Shown one piece after another: positions 1 to 7,308 of a DNA stretch of 7,893 bases. Source of the DNA: Gammaproteobacteria bacterium RIFCSPLOWO2_02_FULL_56_15 (GTDB taxonomy: Bacteria; Pseudomonadota; Gammaproteobacteria; Eutrophobiales; Eutrophobiaceae); NCBI GenBank assembly GCA_001801825.1, contig MGYR01000036.1, positions 1 to 7,893 on the forward strand, read 5' to 3'. The position numbers and the translations under genes are program-made. Under the pieces are notes generated by a model that saw only the letters and a list, made by a program, of their open reading frames with translations, was not told where the DNA came from and did not search any database. The first letter of the stretch is position 1; the number at the start of each line of letters is the position of its first letter.

Positions 1-28
1 GCTGAATCTACGGACCGGTCATTCAATC

Positions 29-34
29 TGGAGG
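29..34 (+). promoter_or_regulatory. Ribosome binding site of the TonB-dependent receptor
   Basis: The sequence TGGAGG lies five bases before the ATG at 40. It is a near-perfect Shine-Dalgarno sequence and fixes the start of the receptor gene. Nothing else in bases 1-39 is recognisable apart from an eight-base palindrome, GACCGGTC, at 13-20. The promoter must lie upstream of the window. Confidence 0.8.
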
Positions 35-39
35 AAACT

Positions 40-2451
40 ATGAAGAATTTGTTACTTAACAGGCAGAAACCCGCAGCAGGGATTAAGGGCCTGCCGGGTC
101 TGATTCCGGCGATGCTCCTGGCAACCGCAGTGACTGCACCGGCACCCGTATATGCACAGGGTAGCGCCCTTGAGGAAGTCATCATCACCGCCCGCTACCG
201 TGAGGAAAATCTGCAGGAGACCCCTCTCGCCATCACTGCGCTTGGCGCCGAGGATCTTGAGGTGCGTGCGCTGAATTCTTCTTTCGAGGTCGCCTACAAC
301 ATCCCCAATGCATCATTTCGAAGGGTGCAAGGCGCCTTTGGCAACTCCATGTCCGCCTACATCCGCGGCATAGGTCAGAACGACTTCAATTTTGCCTTTG
401 AGCCGGGCGTGGGCATCTATGTTGATGATGTCTATTTCCCCACCGTCATGGGTTCCATAATGGACCTCATGGATCTTGAACGTGTCGAGGTTCTGCGCGG
501 ACCGCAGGGCACCCTCTTCGGCCGCGGCTCCATCGGTGGCGCCATGCGGCTGGTGAGCAAGCGTCCGGAAGGCGACAACTCAGGCAGCATCCAGGTCACG
601 GGTGGTTCCTACGACCGTGTCGATCTGCGGGCAAGCTATGATTTCGCCATCACCGAAGGGCTTTACGCCCGGGTGGCAGGCGTATCGAAACATCGTGAGG
701 GCTACCAGAATCGCGTGGACTTTGCCTGTAAGCACCCCTCGGTCGCAGGCAACATCCCTCAGCGCAGCGTCAGCCGGCTGAATGACTGCATCCTGGGGAC
801 AAACGGCGGCGAGGATGTCCAGGGTATGCGCGGTGCGTTGCGCTGGGTGCCCAATGAGGACATCGATATCACCGTAACCGGCGACTATACCGATGATAAC
901 TCCGAAGCCCCGGCCAACACCTTGCTGGGCGCGAATGTCATTGGCCCCTATAACGTGTACAACAACAATATCGCGAACGGGATCTATGGTGTCCGGTTCG
1001 ATAGTCGTTTCGTGCCTAAAAGCCCCTTTATCAGCTATGCCACTTTTGACGATCCGCTAGTGGGTCTGAACTTCACACCGGAATCCACCATGGAGTCCTG
1101 GGGCCTCGCGGGTAACATCAAGTGGGACTTTTCCGAAACCATGGGTGTGGAGGCCATCTTCTCCCAACGGGAATTCTCCAGCCGGTTCGCCAACGACCAT
1201 GATGTCTCCCCTTTGAATATCCAGATGGTTGACGGGGTGACCCTGATGGATGCCTTCACAGCGGAGTTCCGCCTGAATGGCACGACTTACAATGACCGAC
1301 TGGAATACACCCTGGGGTATTTCCACTTCGACGGTCACGTGGACAGCGCCCAGACGGTGAGCTTCCCCGGCCTGACCAATGCCATTATCCCCGTCCCGTA
1401 TCCTACCGTGCATGACGGCATTCTGGTAAAGAGCCTCAACATCTGGGACACGGGCAGTGATGCGTTCTTCGGACATGGTGTGTTCGATATCACCGAGCAA
1501 CTGGCCTTTACCGCCGGGTTCCGCTGGTCGGAGGACAGCAAGGCTGCCGACTTCGACAACACCATCGTAAGAGCCAGCCGGGATACCAGCGAGGACCGCT
1601 GGGATTACAAGTTCGGCCTCGACTACCAGTTGACGGACGACATCATGTTCTATGCCTCCACAGCCACCGGGTACCGTCCACAAGCCTTCAATCCACGGCC
1701 CTTCCAGGTGACGCAATTCCTGCCGGTGGAAGGCGAGGAAGCCGAATCCTATGACTTTGGGGTCAAAGGCGATTTCTTCGACAACCAGGTACGGCTGAAT
1801 GTCGCCGGGTTCTACATCGACTACTCTCAGCGCATTGTCGCCGCGGGCGGCACAGAATGCACTCTGATAGCAGGCACCTCGACTTACAATACCGTGCCTG
1901 TAGGAACACCGGGATCGGTCACGGACAGTCTTGGCAATACCTGTATGACAACCACCTCCCTGACCCGTTATATCAACGAACCGGGGGAGATCCTGGGCGT
2001 CGAGATGGAGGGACAATGGAATCCGACCGAGGCACTGACACTGTCTGGTATCTTCGGTTTGATTGACTGGTCCTCGGAGGACGTGATCAACCCCATCAGT
2101 AATGCGCCTGTATACGTCCCTGAACTGAACTGGAGCGCCTCGGTCGCATATGAGTTCGGCATGGCCAACGGCTCCACCGTAACACCGCGCTTTGATATCA
2201 TCGGGCAGACCGACATCTGCACCAACTCCAATACTGCCACATCCTGTTCGGATGGTTACGAACTGCTTAACATGCGCGTCGAGTGGGCCAGCCCGGATCG
2301 CGACTGGACTGCGGCGGTGGGTGTCACAAACCTGACGGACGAAACCTACTTCCTGAACAAGTTCGACCTCCAGGCATTTGGTCAACCTACTCTGGAGGGT
2401 CAGCCGGGACATCCACAGGAATGGTATCTGACAGTTCGCCGGAACTTCTAA
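40..2451 (+). CDS. TonB-dependent outer-membrane receptor, substrate unknown
   Basis: An 803-residue outer-membrane active-transport receptor that would import a scarce ligand (siderophore, cofactor, glycan or other molecule) using energy from TonB-ExbB-ExbD. Residues 1-39 form a signal peptide ending in VYA before Q40. A TonB-box-like stretch, EEVIITA, is at 45-51. The plug domain spans roughly 57-176 and holds the family signatures VGIYVDDVY (124-132) and LERVEVLRGPQGTLFGRGSIGGA (residues 146-168). The rest is a beta barrel, with the usual NLTDETY near the end (764-770) and a terminal phenylalanine, the BAM-recognition signal of barrel proteins. The length is normal and the frame intact. 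It has exactly six cysteines, in three close pairs (230/250, 607/635, 727/736), probably disulfides in outer loops. The start is set by a strong ribosome binding site. It is followed by its own terminator and has no partner gene in the window, so the ligand cannot be inferred. The family call is firm; the substrate is unknown. Confidence 0.95.
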   Translation: MKNLLLNRQKPAAGIKGLPGLIPAMLLATAVTAPAPVYAQGSALEEVIITARYREENLQETPLAITALGAEDLEVRALNSSFEVAYNIPNASFRRVQGAFGNSMSAYIRGIGQNDFNFAFEPGVGIYVDDVYFPTVMGSIMDLMDLERVEVLRGPQGTLFGRGSIGGAMRLVSKRPEGDNSGSIQVTGGSYDRVDLRASYDFAITEGLYARVAGVSKHREGYQNRVDFACKHPSVAGNIPQRSVSRLNDCILGTNGGEDVQGMRGALRWVPNEDIDITVTGDYTDDNSEAPANTLLGANVIGPYNVYNNNIANGIYGVRFDSRFVPKSPFISYATFDDPLVGLNFTPESTMESWGLAGNIKWDFSETMGVEAIFSQREFSSRFANDHDVSPLNIQMVDGVTLMDAFTAEFRLNGTTYNDRLEYTLGYFHFDGHVDSAQTVSFPGLTNAIIPVPYPTVHDGILVKSLNIWDTGSDAFFGHGVFDITEQLAFTAGFRWSEDSKAADFDNTIVRASRDTSEDRWDYKFGLDYQLTDDIMFYASTATGYRPQAFNPRPFQVTQFLPVEGEEAESYDFGVKGDFFDNQVRLNVAGFYIDYSQRIVAAGGTECTLIAGTSTYNTVPVGTPGSVTDSLGNTCMTTTSLTRYINEPGEILGVEMEGQWNPTEALTLSGIFGLIDWSSEDVINPISNAPVYVPELNWSASVAYEFGMANGSTVTPRFDIIGQTDICTNSNTATSCSDGYELLNMRVEWASPDRDWTAAVGVTNLTDETYFLNKFDLQAFGQPTLEGQPGHPQEWYLTVRRNF

Positions 2452-2481
2452 ACTTTATAAACCAAGGCACATTACCATCCG

Positions 2482-2515
2482 AAAGGTGTACCCGGCAACG
2501 GGTACACCTTTTTTT
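2482..2515 (+). terminator. Intrinsic (Rho-independent) terminator after the receptor gene
   Basis: A perfect 13-base-pair stem pairs 2482-2494 with 2499-2511. It is closed by a four-base GCAA loop (2495-2498), a GNRA-type tetraloop. The T tract runs from 2509 to 2515 and is partly shared with the stem base. The hairpin starts 30 bases after the receptor stop codon. It is a textbook terminator and should separate the receptor transcript from the lptD operon. On the opposite strand the stem is preceded by a run of only three A residues in the pairing region, so bidirectional function is less likely. Confidence 0.93.
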
Positions 2516-2751
2516 ATCCCCTCCAGTCCCGCCACTCGATGAGCCAACCTTGACCTTCCGGTGTAGCCTGAATACGTGGGCACCGGGCGACCCGGGAGTG
2601 AAGTGCCGGCAGGGACAAATTCCACAACTTACATTACACCGGCCGCCGCGAAGGGTGTATCATGGCGCCCCGGAACTGCGGCCTAGAACTCAAGGGATGC
2701 AGGCCGGTTAGAATCATGGCAGACCTGCCTGTACTGATACACAACAACATC
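2516..2751 (+). other. Intergenic region expected to hold the lptD operon promoter
   Basis: Together with the terminator, about 300 bases separate the receptor stop from the chosen lptD start. I see no convincing gene here. The open frame that runs through 2451-2711 is the tail of a shadow frame of the receptor, and another short in-frame extension of lptD begins at 2662. Sequence features are a TTGACC at 2550-2555 without a good -10 partner, a short GC-rich hairpin (2583-2587 paired with 2591-2595), and two -10-like hexamers, TATCAT (2658-2663) and TAGAAT (2709-2714). Since the strong terminator precedes it and four tightly packed genes follow, a promoter must be somewhere in this stretch. 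Confidence 0.6.
2709..2714 (+). promoter_or_regulatory. Candidate -10 element of the lptD-surA-pdxA-rsmA operon
   Basis: TAGAAT matches the sigma-70 consensus TATAAT at five of six positions. It would place the transcript start near 2720, about 30 bases before the ATG at 2752. No good -35 hexamer lies 16-18 bases upstream; the nearest resemblance, TAGAAC at 2684-2689, matches three of six at a spacing of 19. A site used by an alternative sigma factor or with an activator is possible. This is a visual match only. Confidence 0.3.
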
Positions 2752-5016
2752 ATGAAAGCTGCTAGTTTATTTGTCGTGCTCTCCCTCCTGTCACTACCTG
2801 GGACCACTGTGGCGTTGGACGGAAATACGCAATTGGAATGCCCGGTGACACTGCTGCCCCCCCGGCCTGAACTGGAACAGCCGCTGGATACCGGGGAGAT
2901 TTATATCACGGCGGATGAGCAGGCCGAGATTACGGAGGGCGGCAGGGCAAGCTTGAAGGGAAATGTAGAGCTTGCCCGTGATGGTCATCAATTACGCGCC
3001 GACCGGGCCCGACTCGATCAATCGGATAACACCGCAGAGATAGATGGGGACATTCATTACTGGAACAAGTCCATCTATATGCACAGTGATTCTGCCCACC
3101 TCGACCTCGATAACAACGAAGGGGCCTTTAACCGGACGGATTATCTGATTACCCGCAACCTGGGACATGGCGGCGCTGAAAAGATTGATATTGTTGCAGA
3201 CACGTTATCTATTGGGACAAATATCGATTACACTACTTGTGCAGAAACTGCATCCACCGGGGAAAGGACGGATCCGGCCTGGCAAATCAGCGCCCGGACG
3301 CTGGAACTCAATCATGAAACGGAACGTGGTGCGGCCAGACATGCTGTTCTCCGAGTCAAGGATATTCCGGTCTTCTACACCCCGTACCTGACCTTCCCGC
3401 TATCCGACAGACGGGCCAGCGGATTCCTTATGCCGCTGGTCGGAAGTTCGAACCGCAATGGTCTGGAGATTCAGACTCCATGGTACTGGAATATCGCCCC
3501 GCACATGGATGCGACCTTCACGCCGAGACTGCTGACCGACAGCGGGGTCATGCTCATGGGAGAGTACCGCTATCTGTTCGCAACGGGGACGAGTTCGCTC
3601 AATGCTGAATTCCTGCCCTCCGACAATGAATACAACGACAGGGATCGGAGTTTTATCTCTCTGGAACACAACCAGTCCCTCGCCCAACGTGGACAGCTAT
3701 ATCTCCTCTTAAATAATGTCTCGGACAAGCGCTATTTCGAGGACTTCGGTCAAACTCAGGTGAACAGCAGCAGCCAGTTCCTCGAACGACGGGCAGAGCT
3801 TTCCTGGTTGGGTGACAACTGGAACATGTTTGCCCGCCTACATGATTACCAGACCATCGATGAAAGTCTCCCTGCAACATCACGCACCTATCGGAGACTG
3901 CCGCAGATTGTATTCAATGCGTATTCACCCCTGCGCAATCACCAGTTCAACTACCGCCTGACAGGCGAATTCGTATACTTTGACCGTGGCGATAATCCGC
4001 TGCTTTCCAGTATCAACGGATACCGGGTTGATATAGCACCATCGGTTTCCTGGCCCATGGAACACATCTGGGGTTTTCTCCGTCCCGGCGCGGGACTGCG
4101 CTACACAGGCTATGGCCTGGAAGATACTGCTTCCAATCAGGAAACGCTGGATCGCGCCCTGCCCTATTTCAATTTAGATGGCGGCCTCTTTCTGGAAAGA
4201 CCACTGCGGTTTGGAGACAGTACCTATCTGCAAACTCTGGAACCCCGGATCTATTACCTTTATATACCTGAAGAGGATCAGGCCAATCTGCCGGTCTTCG
4301 ACACGGGGATCAACAATTTTTCTTTCGACTCCTTGTTTCACAATAATCGATTCATCGGCGGAGACCGGATTGGCGATGCCAATCAGCTTACCCTGTCCCT
4401 GGCCTCCCGCCTGCTGGATGAACGTGGAGTTGAAACTGTCCGCTTTTACGTTGGTCAAATTTATTATCTGCGCGACCGCGAGGTTGTTTTGCCCGGGCAA
4501 CCGATCCAGAGAGACGCCCTTTCACCGGTGGTTGCCGGCTTCCAGGCAAAGCTGCATTCTGAGCTCTACCTGCGGGGAGAGATCGAATGGGATCCCAACC
4601 TGGATGTGACCCAACGGATGGTAGCGCAGGCGTATTACAATCCGGCGCCTCAGAAAATCCTGAACGCGGGCTACCGTGTGCGCCGCTCTGCGCCGGGGAT
4701 CCTGCGTAGCAATCTGCTTGATGTGGAGCAGACAAGTATAGCCGCACGCTGGCCCCTGGCCGGAGGATTCAGTGTGATAGGCAGTTGGAAGTATGCCTTG
4801 TCAGCGGATCGTTCACTGGACATATTTGCCGGTCTGGAATACAACGGGTGTTGTTGGAGTTTCCGCACCGTCGGCCGCCGCTTCCTTACCAATCTGGATG
4901 GTGAATACCAGAACGGAGTATATATGCAATTTGAGCTGAAAGGTCTGGCGGGGACAGGCAGAAAAACATTAGACTTTCTAACTGAAAATATCGCCGGTTT
5001 CCGAAATGAATTCTAA
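2752..5016 (+). CDS. lptD: LPS-assembly protein LptD (OstA/Imp), outer-membrane translocon
   Basis: LptD forms, with the lipoprotein LptE, the outer-membrane channel that inserts lipopolysaccharide into the outer leaflet. The 754 residues are close to the 784 of E. coli. Residues 1-21 look like a signal peptide (MKAASLFVVLSLL..., TVA before L22). Residues about 48-190 are the periplasmic LptA-like OstA domain, and from about 200 the conserved barrel begins with YTPYLTFPLSDRRASGF (209-225). The only cysteines are C30, C163, C700 and C701, the same pattern as the four E. coli cysteines (31, 173, 724, 725) that form two nonconsecutive disulfides, so the oxidative assembly route is probably kept. 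The start at 2752 gives the cleanest signal peptide but has no clear ribosome binding site. In-frame ATGs at 2716 and 2662 would add 12 or 30 residues; the longest would add two more cysteines before the hydrophobic segment. The 3' end overlaps surA by 11 bases, fitting the chaperone-client link between SurA and LptD. Confidence 0.95.
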   Translation: MKAASLFVVLSLLSLPGTTVALDGNTQLECPVTLLPPRPELEQPLDTGEIYITADEQAEITEGGRASLKGNVELARDGHQLRADRARLDQSDNTAEIDGDIHYWNKSIYMHSDSAHLDLDNNEGAFNRTDYLITRNLGHGGAEKIDIVADTLSIGTNIDYTTCAETASTGERTDPAWQISARTLELNHETERGAARHAVLRVKDIPVFYTPYLTFPLSDRRASGFLMPLVGSSNRNGLEIQTPWYWNIAPHMDATFTPRLLTDSGVMLMGEYRYLFATGTSSLNAEFLPSDNEYNDRDRSFISLEHNQSLAQRGQLYLLLNNVSDKRYFEDFGQTQVNSSSQFLERRAELSWLGDNWNMFARLHDYQTIDESLPATSRTYRRLPQIVFNAYSPLRNHQFNYRLTGEFVYFDRGDNPLLSSINGYRVDIAPSVSWPMEHIWGFLRPGAGLRYTGYGLEDTASNQETLDRALPYFNLDGGLFLERPLRFGDSTYLQTLEPRIYYLYIPEEDQANLPVFDTGINNFSFDSLFHNNRFIGGDRIGDANQLTLSLASRLLDERGVETVRFYVGQIYYLRDREVVLPGQPIQRDALSPVVAGFQAKLHSELYLRGEIEWDPNLDVTQRMVAQAYYNPAPQKILNAGYRVRRSAPGILRSNLLDVEQTSIAARWPLAGGFSVIGSWKYALSADRSLDIFAGLEYNGCCWSFRTVGRRFLTNLDGEYQNGVYMQFELKGLAGTGRKTLDFLTENIAGFRNEF

Positions 5017-6304
5017 ATATCTCCCCCATTTCATGCAGCCTGCCCTGGTGGGCTTTCTTTTACTTTGCGGAATGGCATCCGCAGGCGTTGAGCTGGATCG
5101 TATTGTAGCCATCGTCAACGATGACGTGATAATGAGCAGTGAACTTAACGAGGAAATAAGTCGCATATCCGCACGCTTACAGGAGCAAGGCACAGAGATC
5201 CCTCCCACAGATATCTTCGAGAAACAGGTGCTGGATAATCTGATTATTATCAAACTCCAGATCCAGGATGCTCAGCACACAGGTATCAAGGTTGATGATG
5301 AATCACTGAACCGCATGATCAGCAATATCGCAGCGGAGAGCAATCTAAGCCTGAAAGAACTCCGGGAGATCCTGGAAAAGGACAATCTCAGCTATGAAAA
5401 GTACCGTAACGATTTGCGCAATGAAATTTTGATCACACGACTCAGGCAGCGTCAGGTGGACAACCGGATCATGGTCACCGCAAAGGAAATAGACACCTAC
5501 CTGGAAAATCAGGAACAGCAGGGAGAGGGGGACCAGGAATACCGGATTTCGCATATCCTGTTTTCCATACCGGAGACGGCTACCGCCAGCCAACGGGAAG
5601 TAATAAGGGAAAAGGCGGAACAGGCCCTGGTGCAACTGAAGAGTGGCGGGGATTTCGCCTCGGTCGCCTCCAGTAGCTCGGATAGTCAACAGGCGCTGGA
5701 AGGCGGTGACCTGGGCTGGCGCAAGGCCGGAGAGATTCCTACGCTTTTCAGTGATCTTATCCACAACATGGAAATAGGGGATATCAGCGATATCATTACC
5801 AGTTCCGGCGGTTATCACATCGTCATGCTCACGAACATCCGCAGCAGCGAAATGAATATGGTCACACAAACCCATGCCAGGCATATCCTGCTAAGCACGG
5901 ACGAGGTCAATACCGAAGATGATATAAAACTGAAAATGGAGCAACTATACATTCGCATCCAGGGCGGCGATGATTTCTCTGAACTGGCCAAAGGTCATTC
6001 CCAGGACCCGGGCAGCGCCGCAAAAGGCGGAGATCTGGGCTGGGTCACACCAGGGGACCTGGTCCCCGAGTTTGAGCGAACCATGAACGCGCTGGCAATT
6101 GGTGAGGTCAGCAGGCCGTTTCCCTCGCAGTACGGTTGGCATATCGTGCAGGTTCTCGAGCGGCGAGATCACGATAATACCGAAGATCAGAGACGCTCGC
6201 GCGCCAGGGAATTCATCAGGCAACGCAAACTGGAGGAAGCACACGACGCCTGGCTCAGACAAATGCGCGAAGACGCCTATGTCGAGTACCGACTCAGCCA
6301 ATGA
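5006..6304 (+). CDS. surA: Periplasmic chaperone and peptidyl-prolyl isomerase SurA
   Basis: SurA escorts unfolded outer-membrane barrel proteins, LptD among them, across the periplasm to the BAM complex. The 432 residues compare with 428 in E. coli. Residues 1-26 are a signal peptide with the cleavage motif ASA before G27. Then come the N-terminal chaperone domain (about 28-170, starting VELDRIVAIVNDDVIMSSE), a first parvulin domain (about 178-280, with ISHILF and GGDLGW) and a second parvulin domain (about 288-387, with HARHILL, GGDLGW at 341-346 and YGWHIVQV at 376-383). A C-terminal helix (about 393-432) completes the chaperone core. In E. coli the second parvulin domain carries most of the isomerase activity. 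The ATG at 5006 overlaps the last 11 bases of lptD, and its ribosome binding site is weak, suggesting translational coupling. An internal ATG at 5033 would shorten the signal peptide's n-region and is less likely. The stop overlaps the start of pdxA by 26 bases. Confidence 0.96.
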   Translation: MNSKYLPHFMQPALVGFLLLCGMASAGVELDRIVAIVNDDVIMSSELNEEISRISARLQEQGTEIPPTDIFEKQVLDNLIIIKLQIQDAQHTGIKVDDESLNRMISNIAAESNLSLKELREILEKDNLSYEKYRNDLRNEILITRLRQRQVDNRIMVTAKEIDTYLENQEQQGEGDQEYRISHILFSIPETATASQREVIREKAEQALVQLKSGGDFASVASSSSDSQQALEGGDLGWRKAGEIPTLFSDLIHNMEIGDISDIITSSGGYHIVMLTNIRSSEMNMVTQTHARHILLSTDEVNTEDDIKLKMEQLYIRIQGGDDFSELAKGHSQDPGSAAKGGDLGWVTPGDLVPEFERTMNALAIGEVSRPFPSQYGWHIVQVLERRDHDNTEDQRRSRAREFIRQRKLEEAHDAWLRQMREDAYVEYRLSQ

Positions 6305-7307
6305 AGGAGGAACACCCGGCCGCATCCTGCTGACGGGAGGCGATCCTGCCGGTATCGGACCGGATCTCATCCTCAGTGCTGTCCAACGTGAATTCAAGGC
6401 CGAGATCCTTGCCGTTTCGTCACCGGACATCTTGCTGCAACGGGCAAAGTTGCTGGGTTTACCCCTGACACTTGAACCCTTCTTCAAGGACAGCCAACCA
6501 CAGATCCATCGCCCAGGGACGTTGCGTATCATTTCCTTGCAGGAAAGCGCACCGGCACAGCCCGGGCTGGCGGATGCAGGGAATTCAGCCTATGTGTTGG
6601 AATGCATCCGTATTGCCACCATGCTATGCCTGGATGGTTCCTGCGATGCGATGGTGACGACCCCGGTAAATAAGGCCGTGATCAATGCTGGGGGCTTCAC
6701 TTTCAGCGGCCATACAGAATTCATTGCTCATCTGTGCGGGGATTGTTTCCCTGTCATGATGCTCCAGAACAGCTCCTTACGGGTAGTGTTAGTTACTACT
6801 CACATTCCATTAAGCCGCGTGCCTTCCATAATTACACGAGAATTACTGCGCCGAGTGATTGAAATCACACGAGCTGAATTACAGCTCCGAATGGGGATCG
6901 ATGATCCCCGACTCCTGATTTGTGGCCTGAATCCCCATGCAGGTGAGGGTGGGTATCTGGGACGCGAAGAGCAGGACATCATTCAGCCGGAACTGGATTC
7001 CCTGCGGCAGCGAGGGTTCAAGCTTCGCGGCCCGGTACCGGCGGATACAGCCTTCATCCGATCCAGTATCGCCCAAGTGGATGCTGTAGTTGCCATGTAC
7101 CATGATCAGGGACTGCCGGTCCTGAAATCCCTGGGGTTTGGTGAATCTATCAACATCACCCTCGGATTACCCATCATCCGCACCTCCGTTGATCATGGCA
7201 CTGCCTACGCACTGGCCGGAACAGGGAAAGCCAGCGATACCAGTCTCCTGGCCGCAATAAATTGCGCTATCGATCTCTCAGAATACCAGCGGCGTAATAG
7301 GGTCTAG
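6279..7307 (+). CDS. pdxA: 4-hydroxythreonine-4-phosphate dehydrogenase PdxA
   Basis: PdxA is the cytoplasmic NAD-dependent enzyme that oxidises 4-phosphohydroxy-L-threonine; the product, after decarboxylation, is condensed by PdxJ in the DXP-dependent route to pyridoxal 5'-phosphate. The 342 residues compare with 329 in E. coli. The N-terminal signature GGDPAGIGPD is at 20-29. SGHTEF (143-148) holds the substrate-site histidine H145. The three divalent-metal ligands align with E. coli H166, H211 and H266 as H175 (TTHIPL), H220 (NPHAGEGG) and H275 (MYHDQGLPVLK). The C-terminal block NITLGLPIIRTSVDHGTA (292-309) is intact. The ATG at 6279 is the only canonical start just ahead of the conserved region. 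It lies inside the surA coding region, giving a 26-base overlap, with a modest GAAGA at 6269-6273 as ribosome binding site. A longer frame open from 6099 is a shadow of surA. Only one base separates the stop from rsmA. Confidence 0.95.
   Translation: MSSTDSANEGGTPGRILLTGGDPAGIGPDLILSAVQREFKAEILAVSSPDILLQRAKLLGLPLTLEPFFKDSQPQIHRPGTLRIISLQESAPAQPGLADAGNSAYVLECIRIATMLCLDGSCDAMVTTPVNKAVINAGGFTFSGHTEFIAHLCGDCFPVMMLQNSSLRVVLVTTHIPLSRVPSIITRELLRRVIEITRAELQLRMGIDDPRLLICGLNPHAGEGGYLGREEQDIIQPELDSLRQRGFKLRGPVPADTAFIRSSIAQVDAVVAMYHDQGLPVLKSLGFGESINITLGLPIIRTSVDHGTAYALAGTGKASDTSLLAAINCAIDLSEYQRRNRV
6304..6310 (+). promoter_or_regulatory. Perfect Shine-Dalgarno-like AAGGAGG inside the start of pdxA
   Basis: AAGGAGG begins on the last base of the surA stop codon and encodes part of the NEGG segment of PdxA (residues 8-11). 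It is fully complementary to the anti-Shine-Dalgarno core, yet no ATG, GTG or TTG follows at a useful distance in the pdxA frame; only ATC (6324) and CTG (6327, 6330) occur before the conserved region. It may be chance, a ribosome-holding site for reinitiation at 6279, or a mark of a noncanonical start. Confidence 0.25.
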
Positions 7308-7308
7308 G

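Noticed and set aside
3..25. Weak inverted repeat TGAAT/ATTCA flanking the palindrome GACCGGTC upstream of the receptor
   Set aside because: The arms are only five bases, and most of the upstream region is outside the window, so an operator cannot be supported.
1057..2412. A long antisense open frame (451 codons) on the minus strand within the receptor gene
   Set aside because: The product has no recognisable domain or signal. The plus-strand frame has full family motifs over the same stretch. Long antisense frames are expected opposite GC-biased codon positions.
2283..2711. A plus-strand frame of 142 codons that leaves the receptor gene and crosses the terminator
   Set aside because: More than a third lies in a different frame within the receptor, it crosses the terminator hairpin, and the intergenic part is proline- and arginine-rich without motifs.
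1857..3111. Similar DNA at about 1857-1888 (receptor) and 3079-3110 (lptD), suggesting a repeat
   Set aside because: The resemblance covers only some 30 bases with several mismatches and different reading frames, and there is no flanking similarity, so chance is the simplest explanation.
6099..6278. A 60-residue N-terminal extension of PdxA
   Set aside because: It overlaps conserved SurA sequence in another frame and has no counterpart in known PdxA proteins. The ATG at 6279 gives a normal length.
5345..6532. Two antisense open frames (179 and 195 codons) opposite surA and the start of pdxA
   Set aside because: No recognisable protein features, no ribosome binding site seen, and the sense strand is clearly SurA and PdxA.
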